64,000 bases of DNA from Cedecea neteri (GTDB taxonomy: Bacteria > Pseudomonadota > Gammaproteobacteria > Enterobacterales > Enterobacteriaceae), in the NCBI RefSeq assembly GCF_000757825.1, contig NZ_CP009451.1, positions 868,001-932,000 on the forward strand, written 5' to 3'. The notes under the pieces were generated by a model. It worked only from the letters and a program-made list of their open reading frames with translations. It was not told where the DNA came from and searched no databases. The translations under genes and the position numbers were made by a program. Each line of letters starts with the position of its first letter. Position 1 is the stretch's first letter. Positions 1-8,143 of this stretch are shown here, piece after piece.

Positions 1-915
1 CGGCCCGTAAATAGACTTAAAGCTGCGGCGGCTCTTCACCAGCTCGCTGTAATCCACCTGCTCGTAATTGGAGAAGATAGGCGTCTGGTTCAGCGCGCTG
101 GACATCGCTTCGTCGATATCAGCAAAGCGGATGCTGCTCACGTCCCCGGCAGAGATGTGGTAGATCTTCTCTTTCAGCGAGTCGCTCTTCGCCAGCAGCA
201 GCAGCGCTTCGGCGCAGTAATCCACCGGAATAACGTCGATTTTGTCATCGAGCGAGCACATGAATTTGCCGAGCATCAGCACCATGCGGAAGACCCAGAA
301 AATGCTGCTGGACGGGCGGCAGCCCTGCTCGCTATGGCCCACCACGATAGACGGACGAGCGATAACCAGCGGCAGCTGCGGGAACTGCTCGGACATCATG
401 CGTTCGATGGTCGATTTGGACCAGGTGTACTGCACCAGGTGCTCTTCTTCCGGCTTGCTGGACATGCTTTCCGTCACCAGGGTACCCGCATCCGGCACGC
501 AGGACATCGCGGTGCCCACGTGCAGGAAACGCTGCAGGCCTTTGACCTGAGACATACGGCGCGCAAACTGCAGGGTTCCCTCAACGTTTACCTTCCAGAT
601 CAGCGCATTCTCGCCAAACGACGCAACCGCAGCACAGTTAATCACGTGCGTAACGCCGGAGATTCTTTCGTCATCGAGAAAATGTTCAGGCTCGGCTAAA
701 TCACCCAGCAATATATTTTCCGGATTAATTTGGGCTATCTGTGCATCAGTACAGCCAAAATTAGCAAGGTTATTTCTGATTCTGGCCACGCCCTCCTGAG
801 GAGAGTTCGCTCGCACCAATAACAATACGGAACTAAAAGAGGATTCGGAAAGGGCTCGAGCTAATACCGCGCCGCCCAGGAAACCTGTCGCACCGGTAAT
901 CAAAAGATGATTCAT
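1..915 (-). CDS. Extended SDR / fatty acyl-CoA reductase-like NAD(P) oxidoreductase (3' end outside window)
   Basis: The N-terminal 305 codons are visible and the frame runs off the left edge. The protein opens with MNHLLITGATGFLGG, the TGxxGxxG dinucleotide-binding motif of extended short-chain dehydrogenases. It carries the YxxxK pair as YTWSK near residue 164 and an ARPS motif just after, as in the Male-sterility/NAD_binding_4 group (thioester and fatty acyl-CoA reductases, and epimerases). The ATG at 915 is preceded on the minus strand by a purine-rich stretch (CTGAGG). Substrate cannot be told from sequence; an epimerase role is the main alternative. No neighbour shares its strand as an obvious operon partner. 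Confidence 0.75.
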   Translation of the reverse strand, partial: MNHLLITGATGFLGGAVLARALSESSFSSVLLLVRANSPQEGVARIRNNLANFGCTDAQIAQINPENILLGDLAEPEHFLDDERISGVTHVINCAAVASFGENALIWKVNVEGTLQFARRMSQVKGLQRFLHVGTAMSCVPDAGTLVTESMSSKPEEEHLVQYTWSKSTIERMMSEQFPQLPLVIARPSIVVGHSEQGCRPSSSIFWVFRMVLMLGKFMCSLDDKIDVIPVDYCAEALLLLAKSDSLKEKIYHISAGDVSSIRFADIDEAMSSALNQTPIFSNYEQVDYSELVKSRRSFKSIYGP

Positions 916-1188
916 TATTATAACCTCAGGAGTGAAAACACGAGCATAGTAAAAGGGTAAGAATAAACGCTTCCTCAATAAAGCGGATTACCCATACATA
1001 ATGCCCAGCACTTTCGTGTAACGGTTTGTACATCCTTGTTTTGAAAGCAAAATAATTAATCGGGAATTAATTTCAAACGTAATCATTTTGGCTATTTATT
1101 GATGTCGGGAATATTAAGAAAACCTTAATCAACGATAAACAAAACCGTTATTTTTGGGTATAGCGGAACTCTTTTTAATTTAAAGGAA
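916..1188. other. Gene-free upstream region
   Basis: AT-rich stretch between the divergent-facing SDR start and the terminator of the YqaE-like gene. It must hold the SDR promoter, but I see no clear operator or further ORF with a ribosome binding site. Confidence 0.4.
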
Positions 1189-1212
1189 ATAAAAAGCCCA
1201 CAAAAGTGGGCT
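1189..1212 (-). terminator. Rho-independent terminator of the YqaE-like gene
   Basis: AGCCCAC-AAAA-GTGGGCT forms a 7-bp stem. On the minus strand it is followed by a T-run, which fits termination of the 1303-1461 gene. Confidence 0.8.
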
Positions 1213-1302
1213 CTGAGTGCTTGCACGAACTGCATATTGTTTGCTTACGCCGCCTGGAGGTCTTTTGGTTCAGAGAAGCCAGGGGGAGACGTTACCGCTG
1301 CA

Positions 1303-1461
1303 TCAATCCCGGGTTTGCACCCAAAACGCATGGATGAGGCCAGGGAAGTAGCCCAGCAGGGTAAGGAGGATGTTGAGGATGAAGGCCCAGCCAAAGCCTT
1401 TGCCGATAAGCACGCCTAATGGAGGCAGGATAATTGTGAAAACGACTCGCCAAAAGCCCAT
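1303..1461 (-). CDS. YqaE/Pmp3 family small membrane protein (UPF0057)
   Basis: A 52-residue protein starting MGFWRVVFTIILPPLGVLIGKG. It has two hydrophobic segments (about residues 4-20 and 26-44) separated by a glycine-rich turn, and the PPLGV and PGLIHAFWV signatures of the Pmp3/UPF0057 family. Family members are stress-induced inner-membrane proteolipids (E. coli YqaE, yeast Pmp3). The minus-strand leader carries AGGAG before the ATG at 1461, and a terminator lies directly downstream, so it is probably a monocistronic unit. It is too short for many gene callers. The physiological role of the family in enterobacteria is only loosely defined (membrane potential and osmotic stress). Confidence 0.85.
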   Translation of the reverse strand: MGFWRVVFTIILPPLGVLIGKGFGWAFILNILLTLLGYFPGLIHAFWVQTRD

Positions 1462-1607
1462 ATAAACTCCTGATAAATTCGGTTAATCCATTCGAAAGAA
1501 CAAGCCTACCCCATAAAGGATAGACGAATCTTAGAATCTGTTCAGGCCGATTATTCTGGAAAATTTAGTTTTATAATTCATATTCGAAAAAAAACGTCAT
1601 CAGGCAC

Positions 1608-1636
1608 TTGCTAACGACAACGACTCAGGATAATTT
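1608..1636 (+). promoter_or_regulatory. Predicted sigma70 promoter of the orphan RNA unit
   Basis: TTGCTA (1608-1613) and TAATTT (1631-1636) with a 17-nt spacer. Transcription would start near 1643, exactly at the first stem of a structured sequence, with no long gene downstream on this strand. Confidence 0.45.
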
Positions 1637-1642
1637 CTTGGC

Positions 1643-1797
1643 TTCGGTAGCTTGATGAACCCTCATTCGCTATCGAATATGCCTATATTATCTCCTCCTC
1701 TGGAGGGTCCGGAACCACTCCAAAAAAGATCCGGTCGATCGCCAATTATATTAATGATGATAGCCTTATGGTGACCCGGCGTTTGCCGGGTTTTTTC
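1643..1797 (+). ncRNA. Candidate small RNA (or leader with a 39-codon ORF)
   Basis: Between a plausible promoter and a strong terminator lies about 155 nt with several stem-loops. A 9-bp stem pairs TTCGGTAGC (1643-1651) with GCTATCGAA (1669-1677). A hairpin CCTCC-TCT-GGAGG follows, then a terminator CCCGGC-GTTT-GCCGGG with six Ts (1775-1796). A 39-codon ORF (ATG 1655, TGA 1772-1774, ending MMIALW) is also present, with its stop touching the terminator stem. Its only SD-like sequence is weak, so an RNA or a leader peptide are both possible. I do not recognise it as a named enterobacterial sRNA. The terminator sits 3' to 3' with the DUF1304 gene. Confidence 0.45.
1775..1796 (+). terminator. Rho-independent terminator, plus strand
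   Basis: Perfect 6-bp GC stem CCCGGC/GCCGGG with a GTTT loop followed by TTTTTT. The T-run is on the plus strand, so it ends a plus-strand transcript and not the converging DUF1304 gene. Confidence 0.8.
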
Positions 1798-1799
1798 GA

Positions 1800-2153
1800 T
1801 TATATTCCCGCCAATAATGCCATCAATGCCAATGCCGCAGGTAGAGCCTGAACATAAAGTATTTTTTTGCTGGCTGTAAAGCCACCAAACAAACCGGCAA
1901 TCAGGACACAAATAAGGAAAAACAGCTTAAATTCATAGCCGCTGCTCGCCGCCAGCAGCCCGTATATTAATCCAGCAGCCAGAAACCCGTTATACAAGCC
2001 CTGATTCGCCGCCAGCGTTTTCGACTGACGTGCAAACTCGGGAGACAAACCAAAGGCTCTCTGCCCCGCAGGTTTATCCCAAAGCACCATCTCCAGCACC
2101 AGAATATAAAGATGAATCAAAGCAATCAGGCCGATAAGAATACTGGCAATCAT
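1800..2153 (-). CDS. DUF1304 family membrane protein
   Basis: A 117-residue protein with four predicted membrane segments (about 3-22, 52-70, 75-93, 98-116) and the conserved early motif HLYILVLEMVLW followed by NQGLYNGFLAAG, typical of DUF1304 proteins. These are small integral inner-membrane proteins of unknown function, often near stress genes. The start at 2153 is preceded by AGGAAT at suitable spacing. It lies 40 bp downstream of the DUF2767 gene on the same strand, so the two are probably cotranscribed. No known activity can be assigned. Confidence 0.75.
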   Translation of the reverse strand: MIASILIGLIALIHLYILVLEMVLWDKPAGQRAFGLSPEFARQSKTLAANQGLYNGFLAAGLIYGLLAASSGYEFKLFFLICVLIAGLFGGFTASKKILYVQALPAALALMALLAGI

Positions 2154-2193
2154 AGGTGATTCCTGATGGGGTTATATTGTCGACGGGCGCGAG

Positions 2194-2409
2194 CTAAACT
2201 TCATAGCCCAGCGCCTGGATAACGTGTGCCATCGCTTCGTCCGTCAGCGGGGAACGTTTGATTTTATGGTTTGCCAGCATGGTTCTGACCACGCCGGCAA
2301 TCACAATGTGTTTCGGCTCCTGCCCCAGATCCCGCATCTCCAGCACCACCTTACCCACCACGCGGCACATCTCCTGATACAGTTCTTCGTCTTTTGCTTT
2401 TTTATCCAT
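2194..2409 (-). CDS. DUF2767 (FumD/YdhZ-like) small protein
   Basis: A 71-residue soluble protein containing LYQEMCRVVGKVVLEMRDLG and a PKHIVIAGVVRTMLAN stretch. From memory these resemble E. coli YdhZ (FumD), a small protein of the DUF2767 family for which weak fumarase activity was reported. The ATG at 2409 is preceded by GGAGGCGAG, an excellent ribosome binding site. It is the first gene of a probable two-gene unit with the DUF1304 gene. The fumarase claim should not be transferred without testing; the sequence itself shows no catalytic signature of known fumarase classes. Confidence 0.65.
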   Translation of the reverse strand: MDKKAKDEELYQEMCRVVGKVVLEMRDLGQEPKHIVIAGVVRTMLANHKIKRSPLTDEAMAHVIQALGYEV

Positions 2410-2526
2410 CTCGCCTCCGGCTTATCTGTTTGATCTTACGGTAGCATTTAAGCCCCAAATTTATAACCTGTGAAGGGAAAAACGGCTATGCTGTTCACTA
2501 ATTGATAATAAACCAGGGCGAGAGAG

Positions 2527-2667
2527 ATGAGATTATCACGGCCGATTTTGATGATCGCGCCTGCACTTTCTTCATCCACAGCATTTGCCGTAGATGTCTC
2601 ACAAATTTACGACAAAGCTCGGGCTTTGGAAACGTTTATCCCCTGGCAGCAGATTCGCTTTCTTTAG
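2527..2667 (+). CDS. Short exported peptide or truncated exported protein
   Basis: A 46-codon ORF starting MRLSRPILMIAPALSSSTAFA. It begins with a basic n-region, has a hydrophobic core and ends in an AFA cleavage motif, so it reads as a Sec signal peptide followed by only about 25 mature residues (VDVSQIYDKARALE...). A purine-rich GGGCGAGAGAG precedes the ATG. A hairpin with AAACCTC/GAGGTTT (2708-2725) follows. It may be a genuine small secreted protein or the remnant of a longer periplasmic protein cut by the arrival of the acyltransferase gene. I cannot name a family. Confidence 0.35.
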   Translation: MRLSRPILMIAPALSSSTAFAVDVSQIYDKARALETFIPWQQIRFL

Positions 2668-2707
2668 GGGGATTCAGTAGATAAAATATTGTCACAACAA
2701 TGACAAG

Positions 2708-2728
2708 AAACCTCAAAAGAGGTTTTCA
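2708..2728 (+). terminator. Possible terminator before the acyltransferase gene
   Basis: AAACCTC-AAAA-GAGGTTTT: 7-bp stem with a short T-run, located between the exported-peptide ORF and the next gene. Weak by T-run length. Confidence 0.4.
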
Positions 2729-2752
2729 GCGAAAAGTTTTAGAGGCAGCTTG

Positions 2753-4723
2753 ATGCGTTACCGTTCAGATATTGATGGATTGAGAGCCATTGCGGTTCTG
2801 TTTGTGCTCATTTTTCACGCAGGACTCACCCTTTTTCCATCAGGATTCATTGGCGTCGACATTTTCTTTGTTATCTCAGGTTTTCTTATCACATCAATCA
2901 TCACTAGTGCATTAAATAACAACAAACTTTCTGTCACCGATTTTTATGTTCGCCGACTTTGGCGTCTACAACCTGCGTTGATTGCAACGATCCTTTTTAG
3001 TCTGATAATTGCGACAATTTTTTATCTTCCGGAAGATTTTACCCACTTTTTACGCGAAGCCAAGTACACAACACTGTTTACCTCAAATCAGTATTTTTCT
3101 CGAGCAACAACGGCTTACGCTGCACCAGACACAGCATTTCTGTTATTACTCCATACATGGTCACTGTCAATAGAATGGCAATGGTATTTAGTCCTGCCGG
3201 CAGCATTACTCCTTCTTCATAAATATCTTCCATCCCGATGGCTCAGCCCTGTTGTCATTTCTACTACGTTGGCTATGGTCGCTTTATCCTTGTATCTGTC
3301 ACAGGCATTTCCAGACAAAAGTTACTACTTTTTAAGCTCCCGAATATTTGAGTTTTTATTTGGTAGTTGTCTGATAATGTTAAAGAGTGAAAACCTGAAG
3401 CCCAATAACTTTATGGCCACTTGTATTGGGCTGGCAGCTCTTGGTGCGCTGTTTTACTGCGCTACCAGAACAAATATCGTCCTTGGTTATCCTGATTATC
3501 ATGCCGTTATTGTTGCCGCAGCCTCAGCTGCACTTATTTACGTTGGCTCAGTCTCCGGCGGAATTGTTACCCGTGCACTATCAATTCCTCCCCTGGTATT
3601 TATCGGTACGATTTCTTACTCCCTTTATTTATGGCACTGGCCGATTTTTGCTGCAGGAAGATATTTGGGTTTTGAAGAAAATGGGATATTTACGACAGTC
3701 TGCTTAGCACTCACGTTTTCGCTGGCGTGGCTTTCTTACCTTTTCATAGAGAAACCCTTCAGGAAGAAACGCATCCCACTCTTAAAATCCTTTATTTATC
3801 TGTCATTGCTCCTCGCATTATTGTTCGTGGTACTCAGCGCTATTTCCGAAAAGCAGGATGGCCTTAGCAGGCGTTTTGGATCTCAGTTTCAGCAGGTTGC
3901 ACTCACTCTCAAGCAAAATGAGTCACGCGACAGAAAATACTGCATCGATGGTAGCAGCGAACTAGAGAATAAAAACTGTACGATCGGTGATGTAAACGCC
4001 GCTAAAAAGGCATTGCTGATTGGCGACTCACATTCCAATCATTTTTGGAGCTTCTTTGATGTACTGGGTAAGAACGCCCATATGTCAGTTTTAGCTCAGG
4101 CCACCTCGTCCTGCTTAACGTTACCGGGTGTCTACCTGTTTGACTGGTGGTATTTCAAAGATACCGTTTATCAAAAATGCCATGATGATAGTGACAAGTT
4201 CTATGAAAACATTCGGCAAGGACACTTCGACTATGTAATTATTGGTGAGGTCTGGAGTAACTATGCTGGTGACAATATCGTCAATCATCCGCAAGACCCG
4301 CGTTCGATGGAATTGTCACATCAACGTATCGAAACAGCAATGAAGCAAGCCTTAGACATTATTATACAGTCAGGTGCACGACCAGTGATTATCAAGCAAA
4401 TATACACTATGCCGGATAATTTTATGCACTGTTTTTATGACAGTGTGAAGTTCAGAAAAAAATACGTATCTAACAGTTGTAATACGAATACAAGGACAGA
4501 TGATAGCAGTGAGTGGTTCCCACAGCTATTTAACCGGCTACAGAAAACTTACCCAACACTCATTATTATTGATCCTAAAGATGCTCAGTGCTCTGGTAAT
4601 GTATGCAAAACTGATATTAATGGCGTTCCTGTCTATCGTGATGTCGGCCATATCAATGATTTTGCCTCTCATGAATTTGGCGTTGAGTATTTACGACAGC
4701 ATAAAAATCCCTTTAATGAATAA
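2753..4723 (+). CDS. OafA/YrhL-type O-acyltransferase with C-terminal SGNH domain
   Basis: A 656-residue fusion. The N-terminal ~370 residues are an acyltransferase_3 membrane domain with about ten or eleven helices, beginning YRSDIDGLRAIAVLFVLIFHAG (the DGLRAIAV...H motif, with the catalytic-type histidine) and FFVISGFLIT. The C-terminal ~270 residues are periplasmic and carry an SGNH/GDSL-like fold, with GDSHSNHF and a DVGHIND block holding the Asp/His of the triad. Such proteins O-acetylate surface glycans (O-antigen, peptidoglycan, capsule). The ATG at 2753 is chosen over a TTG one codon upstream because AGAGGC is well spaced from it. The gene is more AT-rich than the core genes, which suggests acquisition. 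The target glycan is unknown; a glycosyltransferase lies 1 kb away but is not in an operon with it. Confidence 0.85.
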   Translation: MRYRSDIDGLRAIAVLFVLIFHAGLTLFPSGFIGVDIFFVISGFLITSIITSALNNNKLSVTDFYVRRLWRLQPALIATILFSLIIATIFYLPEDFTHFLREAKYTTLFTSNQYFSRATTAYAAPDTAFLLLLHTWSLSIEWQWYLVLPAALLLLHKYLPSRWLSPVVISTTLAMVALSLYLSQAFPDKSYYFLSSRIFEFLFGSCLIMLKSENLKPNNFMATCIGLAALGALFYCATRTNIVLGYPDYHAVIVAAASAALIYVGSVSGGIVTRALSIPPLVFIGTISYSLYLWHWPIFAAGRYLGFEENGIFTTVCLALTFSLAWLSYLFIEKPFRKKRIPLLKSFIYLSLLLALLFVVLSAISEKQDGLSRRFGSQFQQVALTLKQNESRDRKYCIDGSSELENKNCTIGDVNAAKKALLIGDSHSNHFWSFFDVLGKNAHMSVLAQATSSCLTLPGVYLFDWWYFKDTVYQKCHDDSDKFYENIRQGHFDYVIIGEVWSNYAGDNIVNHPQDPRSMELSHQRIETAMKQALDIIIQSGARPVIIKQIYTMPDNFMHCFYDSVKFRKKYVSNSCNTNTRTDDSSEWFPQLFNRLQKTYPTLIIIDPKDAQCSGNVCKTDINGVPVYRDVGHINDFASHEFGVEYLRQHKNPFNE

Positions 4724-4727
4724 ATGA

Positions 4728-4750
4728 AAGGCGCGTTCAGCGCCTTTTAT
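4728..4750. terminator. Bidirectional terminator
   Basis: AAGGCGC-GTTCA-GCGCCTT followed by TT on the plus strand and by a T-rich stretch on the minus strand. It lies between the convergent acyltransferase gene and the Fur-box gene. Confidence 0.7.
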
Positions 4751-4753
4751 CTA

Positions 4754-5026
4754 TCAATCCCATTTAAACGTCACACCTGCACGTGCGGTGCTATTGCTGT
4801 TATCGCGATCGTACTTAGAGTAAGGGTCGGACAGCAGCTTTTGGTCACCTTTATCAAGCTTGCCGTACATATTTTGCGGTTTCTTCTCTTCGTTGCTCAG
4901 GCACACGTTCCCGTGGCAGCCTGGCTCCTCTTCCGCCTCACTCCAGACCAGCTCCGATGCAGGTTTATTCGCGGCATAAACGTGGGTGGCAAACAATACA
5001 GCGCAGATGATGAGCGTCTTACTCAT
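4754..5026 (-). CDS. Small exported cysteine-containing protein, probably Fur-regulated
   Basis: A 90-residue protein with a signal peptide (MSKTLIICAVLFATHVYA, cleavage near residue 18-19). The acidic mature part has two cysteines in CHGNVC, which could form a disulfide or bind a metal, and ends in VTFKWD. AAGGAC precedes the ATG. Immediately upstream is a near-consensus Fur box (5043-5061), so the gene is probably expressed under iron limitation. I do not recognise the family. It could be a periplasmic accessory of iron uptake; that is an inference from the Fur box and not from the protein sequence. Confidence 0.65.
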   Translation of the reverse strand: MSKTLIICAVLFATHVYAANKPASELVWSEAEEEPGCHGNVCLSNEEKKPQNMYGKLDKGDQKLLSDPYSKYDRDNSNSTARAGVTFKWD

Positions 5027-5042
5027 AAATAGTCCTTTTTAT

Positions 5043-5061
5043 GATAATGATAATCATCTGC
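5043..5061 (-). promoter_or_regulatory. Fur box upstream of the small exported protein
   Basis: GATAATGATAATCATCTGC matches the 19-bp Fur consensus GATAATGATAATCATTATC at 16 positions. It lies 17-35 bp upstream of the start codon at 5026, a usual place for Fur repression. Confidence 0.75.
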
Positions 5062-5167
5062 GATTTTAACATCATCCTGCGCAGTGACGACAATCAGTTT
5101 AAAACTGACTATTCTCCGCTGAATCAGCGATAAATAGCGAGATGAGCAGCCGGACAAAGACTCACGC

Positions 5168-5365
5168 CTACCCCAGGATCAGGACATCAACCGCCCTTTG
5201 TACTGCCGCATCGTCCAGACCATGTGCGTAAAGCTTGTGTACCATATCGGCTATCGACTCACGTGATAACGTCTCTTCTCCCGCCAGCAGCTGTACCACA
5301 GCGGTGCCAATTACCTGCAGCATTTCAGGATGAAACTCCTCGAAAACTTGCTTGCCCTTGTCCAT
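5168..5365 (-). CDS. AriR/YmgB-like small regulator (biofilm and acid stress family)
   Basis: A 65-residue helical protein: MDKGKQVFEEFHPEMLQVIGTAVVQLL, then SRESIADMVHKL and a terminal helix. The pattern E..LG..V..L...G..V....I...L.. resembles the YmgB/AriR family, which forms dimers and affects biofilm and acid resistance. The open frame extends upstream to 5497, but the ATG at 5365 is preceded by TGGAGTGATT, a good ribosome binding site, while the upstream codons have none. Standalone gene between the Fur-box gene and the glycosyltransferase. Family assignment rests on pattern only. Confidence 0.5.
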   Translation of the reverse strand: MDKGKQVFEEFHPEMLQVIGTAVVQLLAGEETLSRESIADMVHKLYAHGLDDAAVQRAVDVLILG

Positions 5366-5706
5366 AATCACTCCATAAATAAAGTCCCTGTCTTTCAAAA
5401 CTAGCACAACAGCACTCAGACAAAGCTGGGATTTTTTCCCGATCCCTTTCCCTTTCGCAACGTCGTCAAATAACTCATTGATACAACTCCGTAACATTTC
5501 ACGATTTTTTTATGTCTGAATTTTACAGCCAACACCCCACGCTTAGTCAGGCTTCACCATAAGGCGGGAAGCGTATTTGCCTGCTGCCAGTTTCAGCTTT
5601 CTATCCCATTCCGCTACTGATAAAATCCCTCACGCTTGAGCATGAAGCATTTTGATTGGCTTTTCCTTTTATAATTAAGTCGTTATATAAAAACAGGGCA
5701 ACATTA
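5366..5706. other. Gene-free divergent region
   Basis: Region between the AriR-like gene and the glycosyltransferase. It must carry both promoters. I see no hairpin with a T-run, no repeat and no supported ORF. Confidence 0.4.
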
Positions 5707-6690
5707 ATGGTTTCAGATTTTTTATTAAGCGTCATCATTCCTTGCTATAACTGTGAGAATTACATCAATGAGTGCCTGGCCTCCGTACATGCTCAAATAG
5801 ATGATGACGTCGAGATCATTGTCGTCAATGACGGTTCCACAGATCGTTCCCTGGAAAAAATAGATTCCTTTATAAAAAATAATAAAGAAAGAGCCATTAA
5901 GGTTATATCTCAACAAAACCAGGGTATCTCAGCAGCCAGAAACACCGGTATCAATATGGCTTCGGGGCGTTATTTAGCATTGCTCGATGGGGACGATGTT
6001 TGGGAGCATACATTTTGGCAAAAAATAAAACCTATCCTGGAAAACAATAATGTTGATTTAATTGAGTTCAATGCCAACCGTTTTTATCATGGAAATCCAG
6101 ATATACGTACACCTGTTTTAATGGTCACCAGGACGGGATTTTTAGCCATAAAATCCCTACGTGATCTGAGTGATATTTTTCAACGGAACGAATGGTTCCC
6201 ATGGTCTCGGGTTTACAAAAGAGAATTATTTAACAAGGTACATTACCCTGTCGGTAGAAACTATGAGGACGTTGCCACTACGCCATTGATTTATATAGAA
6301 TCGAAAAGTACCTATAGCCTCACGGATGAACTGCTTCTTTACAGGGTAAGAGAAGGCAGCATAACAAACACGCCAACAAGCAAAGATATTGATGATGTTA
6401 TTTTTGCGTTAGCTGTATTTACTGAAATCCTTAATAAACGTCATCCCGCTGATGCGAACATTCTCGCCCCTGCCGTGCGCTCCACATACAGTCTGCTAAG
6501 AAGAATCAGCACCAATGTGCATGGCTATTGTTTCTTTAATGCAGAGCAGGCCAGGAAAATAAAATCATTGGTCTTGCCATTTAGCAAAACAGAAAAATTC
6601 AGTAAGAAGATAAAACTCTATTTCCTTAGAGAATATTGTCTGCTCAATAAAATTAAGTTCATTATTAATCGTCAGTTTTCACGTAAATGA
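5707..6690 (+). CDS. Family 2 (GT-A) glycosyltransferase
   Basis: A 327-residue protein. It starts with LSVIIPCYNCENYINECL, followed by the nucleotide-sugar site IIVVNDGSTD, ARNTGINMASG and the metal-binding LLDGDDVW motif, all within the first ~105 residues. That is the order of GT2 enzymes that transfer sugars to lipopolysaccharide, capsule or exopolysaccharide. The C-terminal ~200 residues are variable and probably define the acceptor. ATG 5707 is preferred to an upstream TTG (5656), which lacks a ribosome binding site. The gene is AT-rich like the acyltransferase gene, and has no neighbouring sugar-nucleotide genes, so it looks like an isolated surface-glycan modifier next to icd. Confidence 0.85.
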   Translation: MVSDFLLSVIIPCYNCENYINECLASVHAQIDDDVEIIVVNDGSTDRSLEKIDSFIKNNKERAIKVISQQNQGISAARNTGINMASGRYLALLDGDDVWEHTFWQKIKPILENNNVDLIEFNANRFYHGNPDIRTPVLMVTRTGFLAIKSLRDLSDIFQRNEWFPWSRVYKRELFNKVHYPVGRNYEDVATTPLIYIESKSTYSLTDELLLYRVREGSITNTPTSKDIDDVIFALAVFTEILNKRHPADANILAPAVRSTYSLLRRISTNVHGYCFFNAEQARKIKSLVLPFSKTEKFSKKIKLYFLREYCLLNKIKFIINRQFSRK

Positions 6691-6740
6691 CTTAAGAATA
6701 TTTTTATTATCATTGTTGGTAGCGCTTTTTTCTGAAAAAT

Positions 6741-6768
6741 AAAACGGGAACCCTAGGGTTCCCGTTTT
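6741..6768. terminator. Bidirectional terminator between glycosyltransferase and icd
   Basis: A 13-bp perfect inverted repeat, AAAACGGGAACCC and its complement around a TA loop, with As before and Ts after, so it works for both converging genes. Confidence 0.9.
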
Positions 6769-6788
6769 CACATAACCAGCGGCGCTGA

Positions 6789-8039
6789 TTACATGTGTTT
6801 AATGATAGCGTCGCCAAACTCTGAACATTTCAGCAGCTTAGCGCCATCCATCAGACGCTCGAAGTCGTAAGTTACGGTCTTCGCATCGATAGCGCCTTCC
6901 ATACCTTTGACGATCAGATCAGCCGCTTCGAACCATTCCATATGACGCAGCATCATTTCTGCGGACAGGATGATGGAGCCTGGGTTTACTTTGTCCTGGC
7001 CTGCATATTTAGGTGCAGTACCGTGCGTGGCTTCGAACAGCGCACACTCGTCACCGATGTTTGCGCCCGGTGCGATACCGATGCCGCCAACCTGTGCCGC
7101 CAGGGCATCAGAAATGTAGTCCCCGTTCAGGTTCATACAGGCGATAACGTCGTATTCAGCAGGACGCAGCAGGATTTGCTGCAGGAACGCATCGGCGATC
7201 ACGTCTTTCACAACGATCTCTTTGCCGGTGTTAGGGTTCTTGATTTTCACCCACGGGCCGCCGTCGATCAGTTCGCCGCCGAACTCTTCGCGAGCCAGCT
7301 GGTAGCCCCAGTCTTTGAACGCGCCTTCGGTGAACTTCATGATGTTGCCTTTGTGCACCAGGGTCACGGAATCACGGTCGTTGGTGATTGCGTATTCGAT
7401 GGCCGCACGAACCAGGCGCTTGGTACCTTCTTCGGAGCAAGGCTTGATGCCGATCCCACAGTGCTCAGGGAAACGAATTTTCGTCACACCCATTTCGTCA
7501 CGCAGGAACTTGATCACTTTGTCCGCTTCGGCGCTGTCCGCTTTCCACTCGATGCCAGCATAGATATCTTCGGAGTTCTCACGGAAGATAACCATATCGG
7601 TCAGCTCAGGCTGCTTAACCGGGCTTGGTGTCCCCTGGTAGTAACGTACCGGGCGCAGGCAAACGTAGAGGTCAAGCTGCTGACGCAGCGCAACGTTCAG
7701 GGAGCGAATACCGCCGCCGACTGGGGTAGTCAGTGGGCCTTTGATGGCAACGCGGTAGTCACGAATCAGGTCCAGTGTTTCTTCTGGCAGCCAGACGTCC
7801 TGGCCATAAACTTGGGTAGATTTTTCGCCGGTATAGATTTCCATCCAGGAAATTTTCCGCTCGCCGTTGTAGGCTTTTGCCACGGCAGCATCCACCACTT
7901 TAATCATGGCTGGGGTTACGTCCACACCGATACCATCCCCTTCAATGAACGGGATCACTGGGTTGTGAGGTACGTTGATTTTGCCATTTTGCAGGGTGAT
8001 CTTTTTACCTTCCGCCGGAACGACTACTTTGCTTTCCAT
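6789..8039 (-). CDS. icd: Isocitrate dehydrogenase, NADP-dependent
   Basis: A 416-residue protein that converts isocitrate to 2-oxoglutarate and CO2 in the TCA cycle, a cytosolic homodimer. The substrate loop [13 protein letters not shown] places the regulatory serine at residue 113, the AceK phosphorylation site in E. coli. The metal and substrate region [22 protein letters not shown] and the NADP-binding [10 protein letters not shown] block are intact. Full length equals the E. coli enzyme. The gene diverges from rluE. In E. coli the 3' end of icd is the attachment site of e14 and phage 21; here no integrase or duplicated icd end is seen on the left. Confidence 0.98.
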   Translation of the reverse strand: MESKVVVPAEGKKITLQNGKINVPHNPVIPFIEGDGIGVDVTPAMIKVVDAAVAKAYNGERKISWMEIYTGEKSTQVYGQDVWLPEETLDLIRDYRVAIKGPLTTPVGGGIRSLNVALRQQLDLYVCLRPVRYYQGTPSPVKQPELTDMVIFRENSEDIYAGIEWKADSAEADKVIKFLRDEMGVTKIRFPEHCGIGIKPCSEEGTKRLVRAAIEYAITNDRDSVTLVHKGNIMKFTEGAFKDWGYQLAREEFGGELIDGGPWVKIKNPNTGKEIVVKDVIADAFLQQILLRPAEYDVIACMNLNGDYISDALAAQVGGIGIAPGANIGDECALFEATHGTAPKYAGQDKVNPGSIILSAEMMLRHMEWFEAADLIVKGMEGAIDAKTVTYDFERLMDGAKLLKCSEFGDAIIKHM

Positions 8040-8143
8040 TCACCTCTCCTTCGAGCGCTTCTGGTTTTTTGTTAATGATTTGTAATTTGCGGGGCTCATA
8101 CTACTGCAATATCAGGCTCGCGCCAATCACTCATGTTTTCCGT

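Noticed and set aside
157..699. A 180-codon open frame antisense to the SDR gene
   Set aside because: The SDR on the minus strand has the TGxxGxxG and YxxxK motifs; the plus-strand frame has none.
6700..6800. Prophage attachment at the icd 3' end (as for e14 or phage 21)
   Set aside because: No integrase, no duplicated icd end and no other phage gene are visible to the left; the bidirectional terminator directly follows icd.
6942..8075. A 377-codon open frame antisense to icd
   Set aside because: Same reason: mirror of a conserved GC-rich gene, no start signal and no family.
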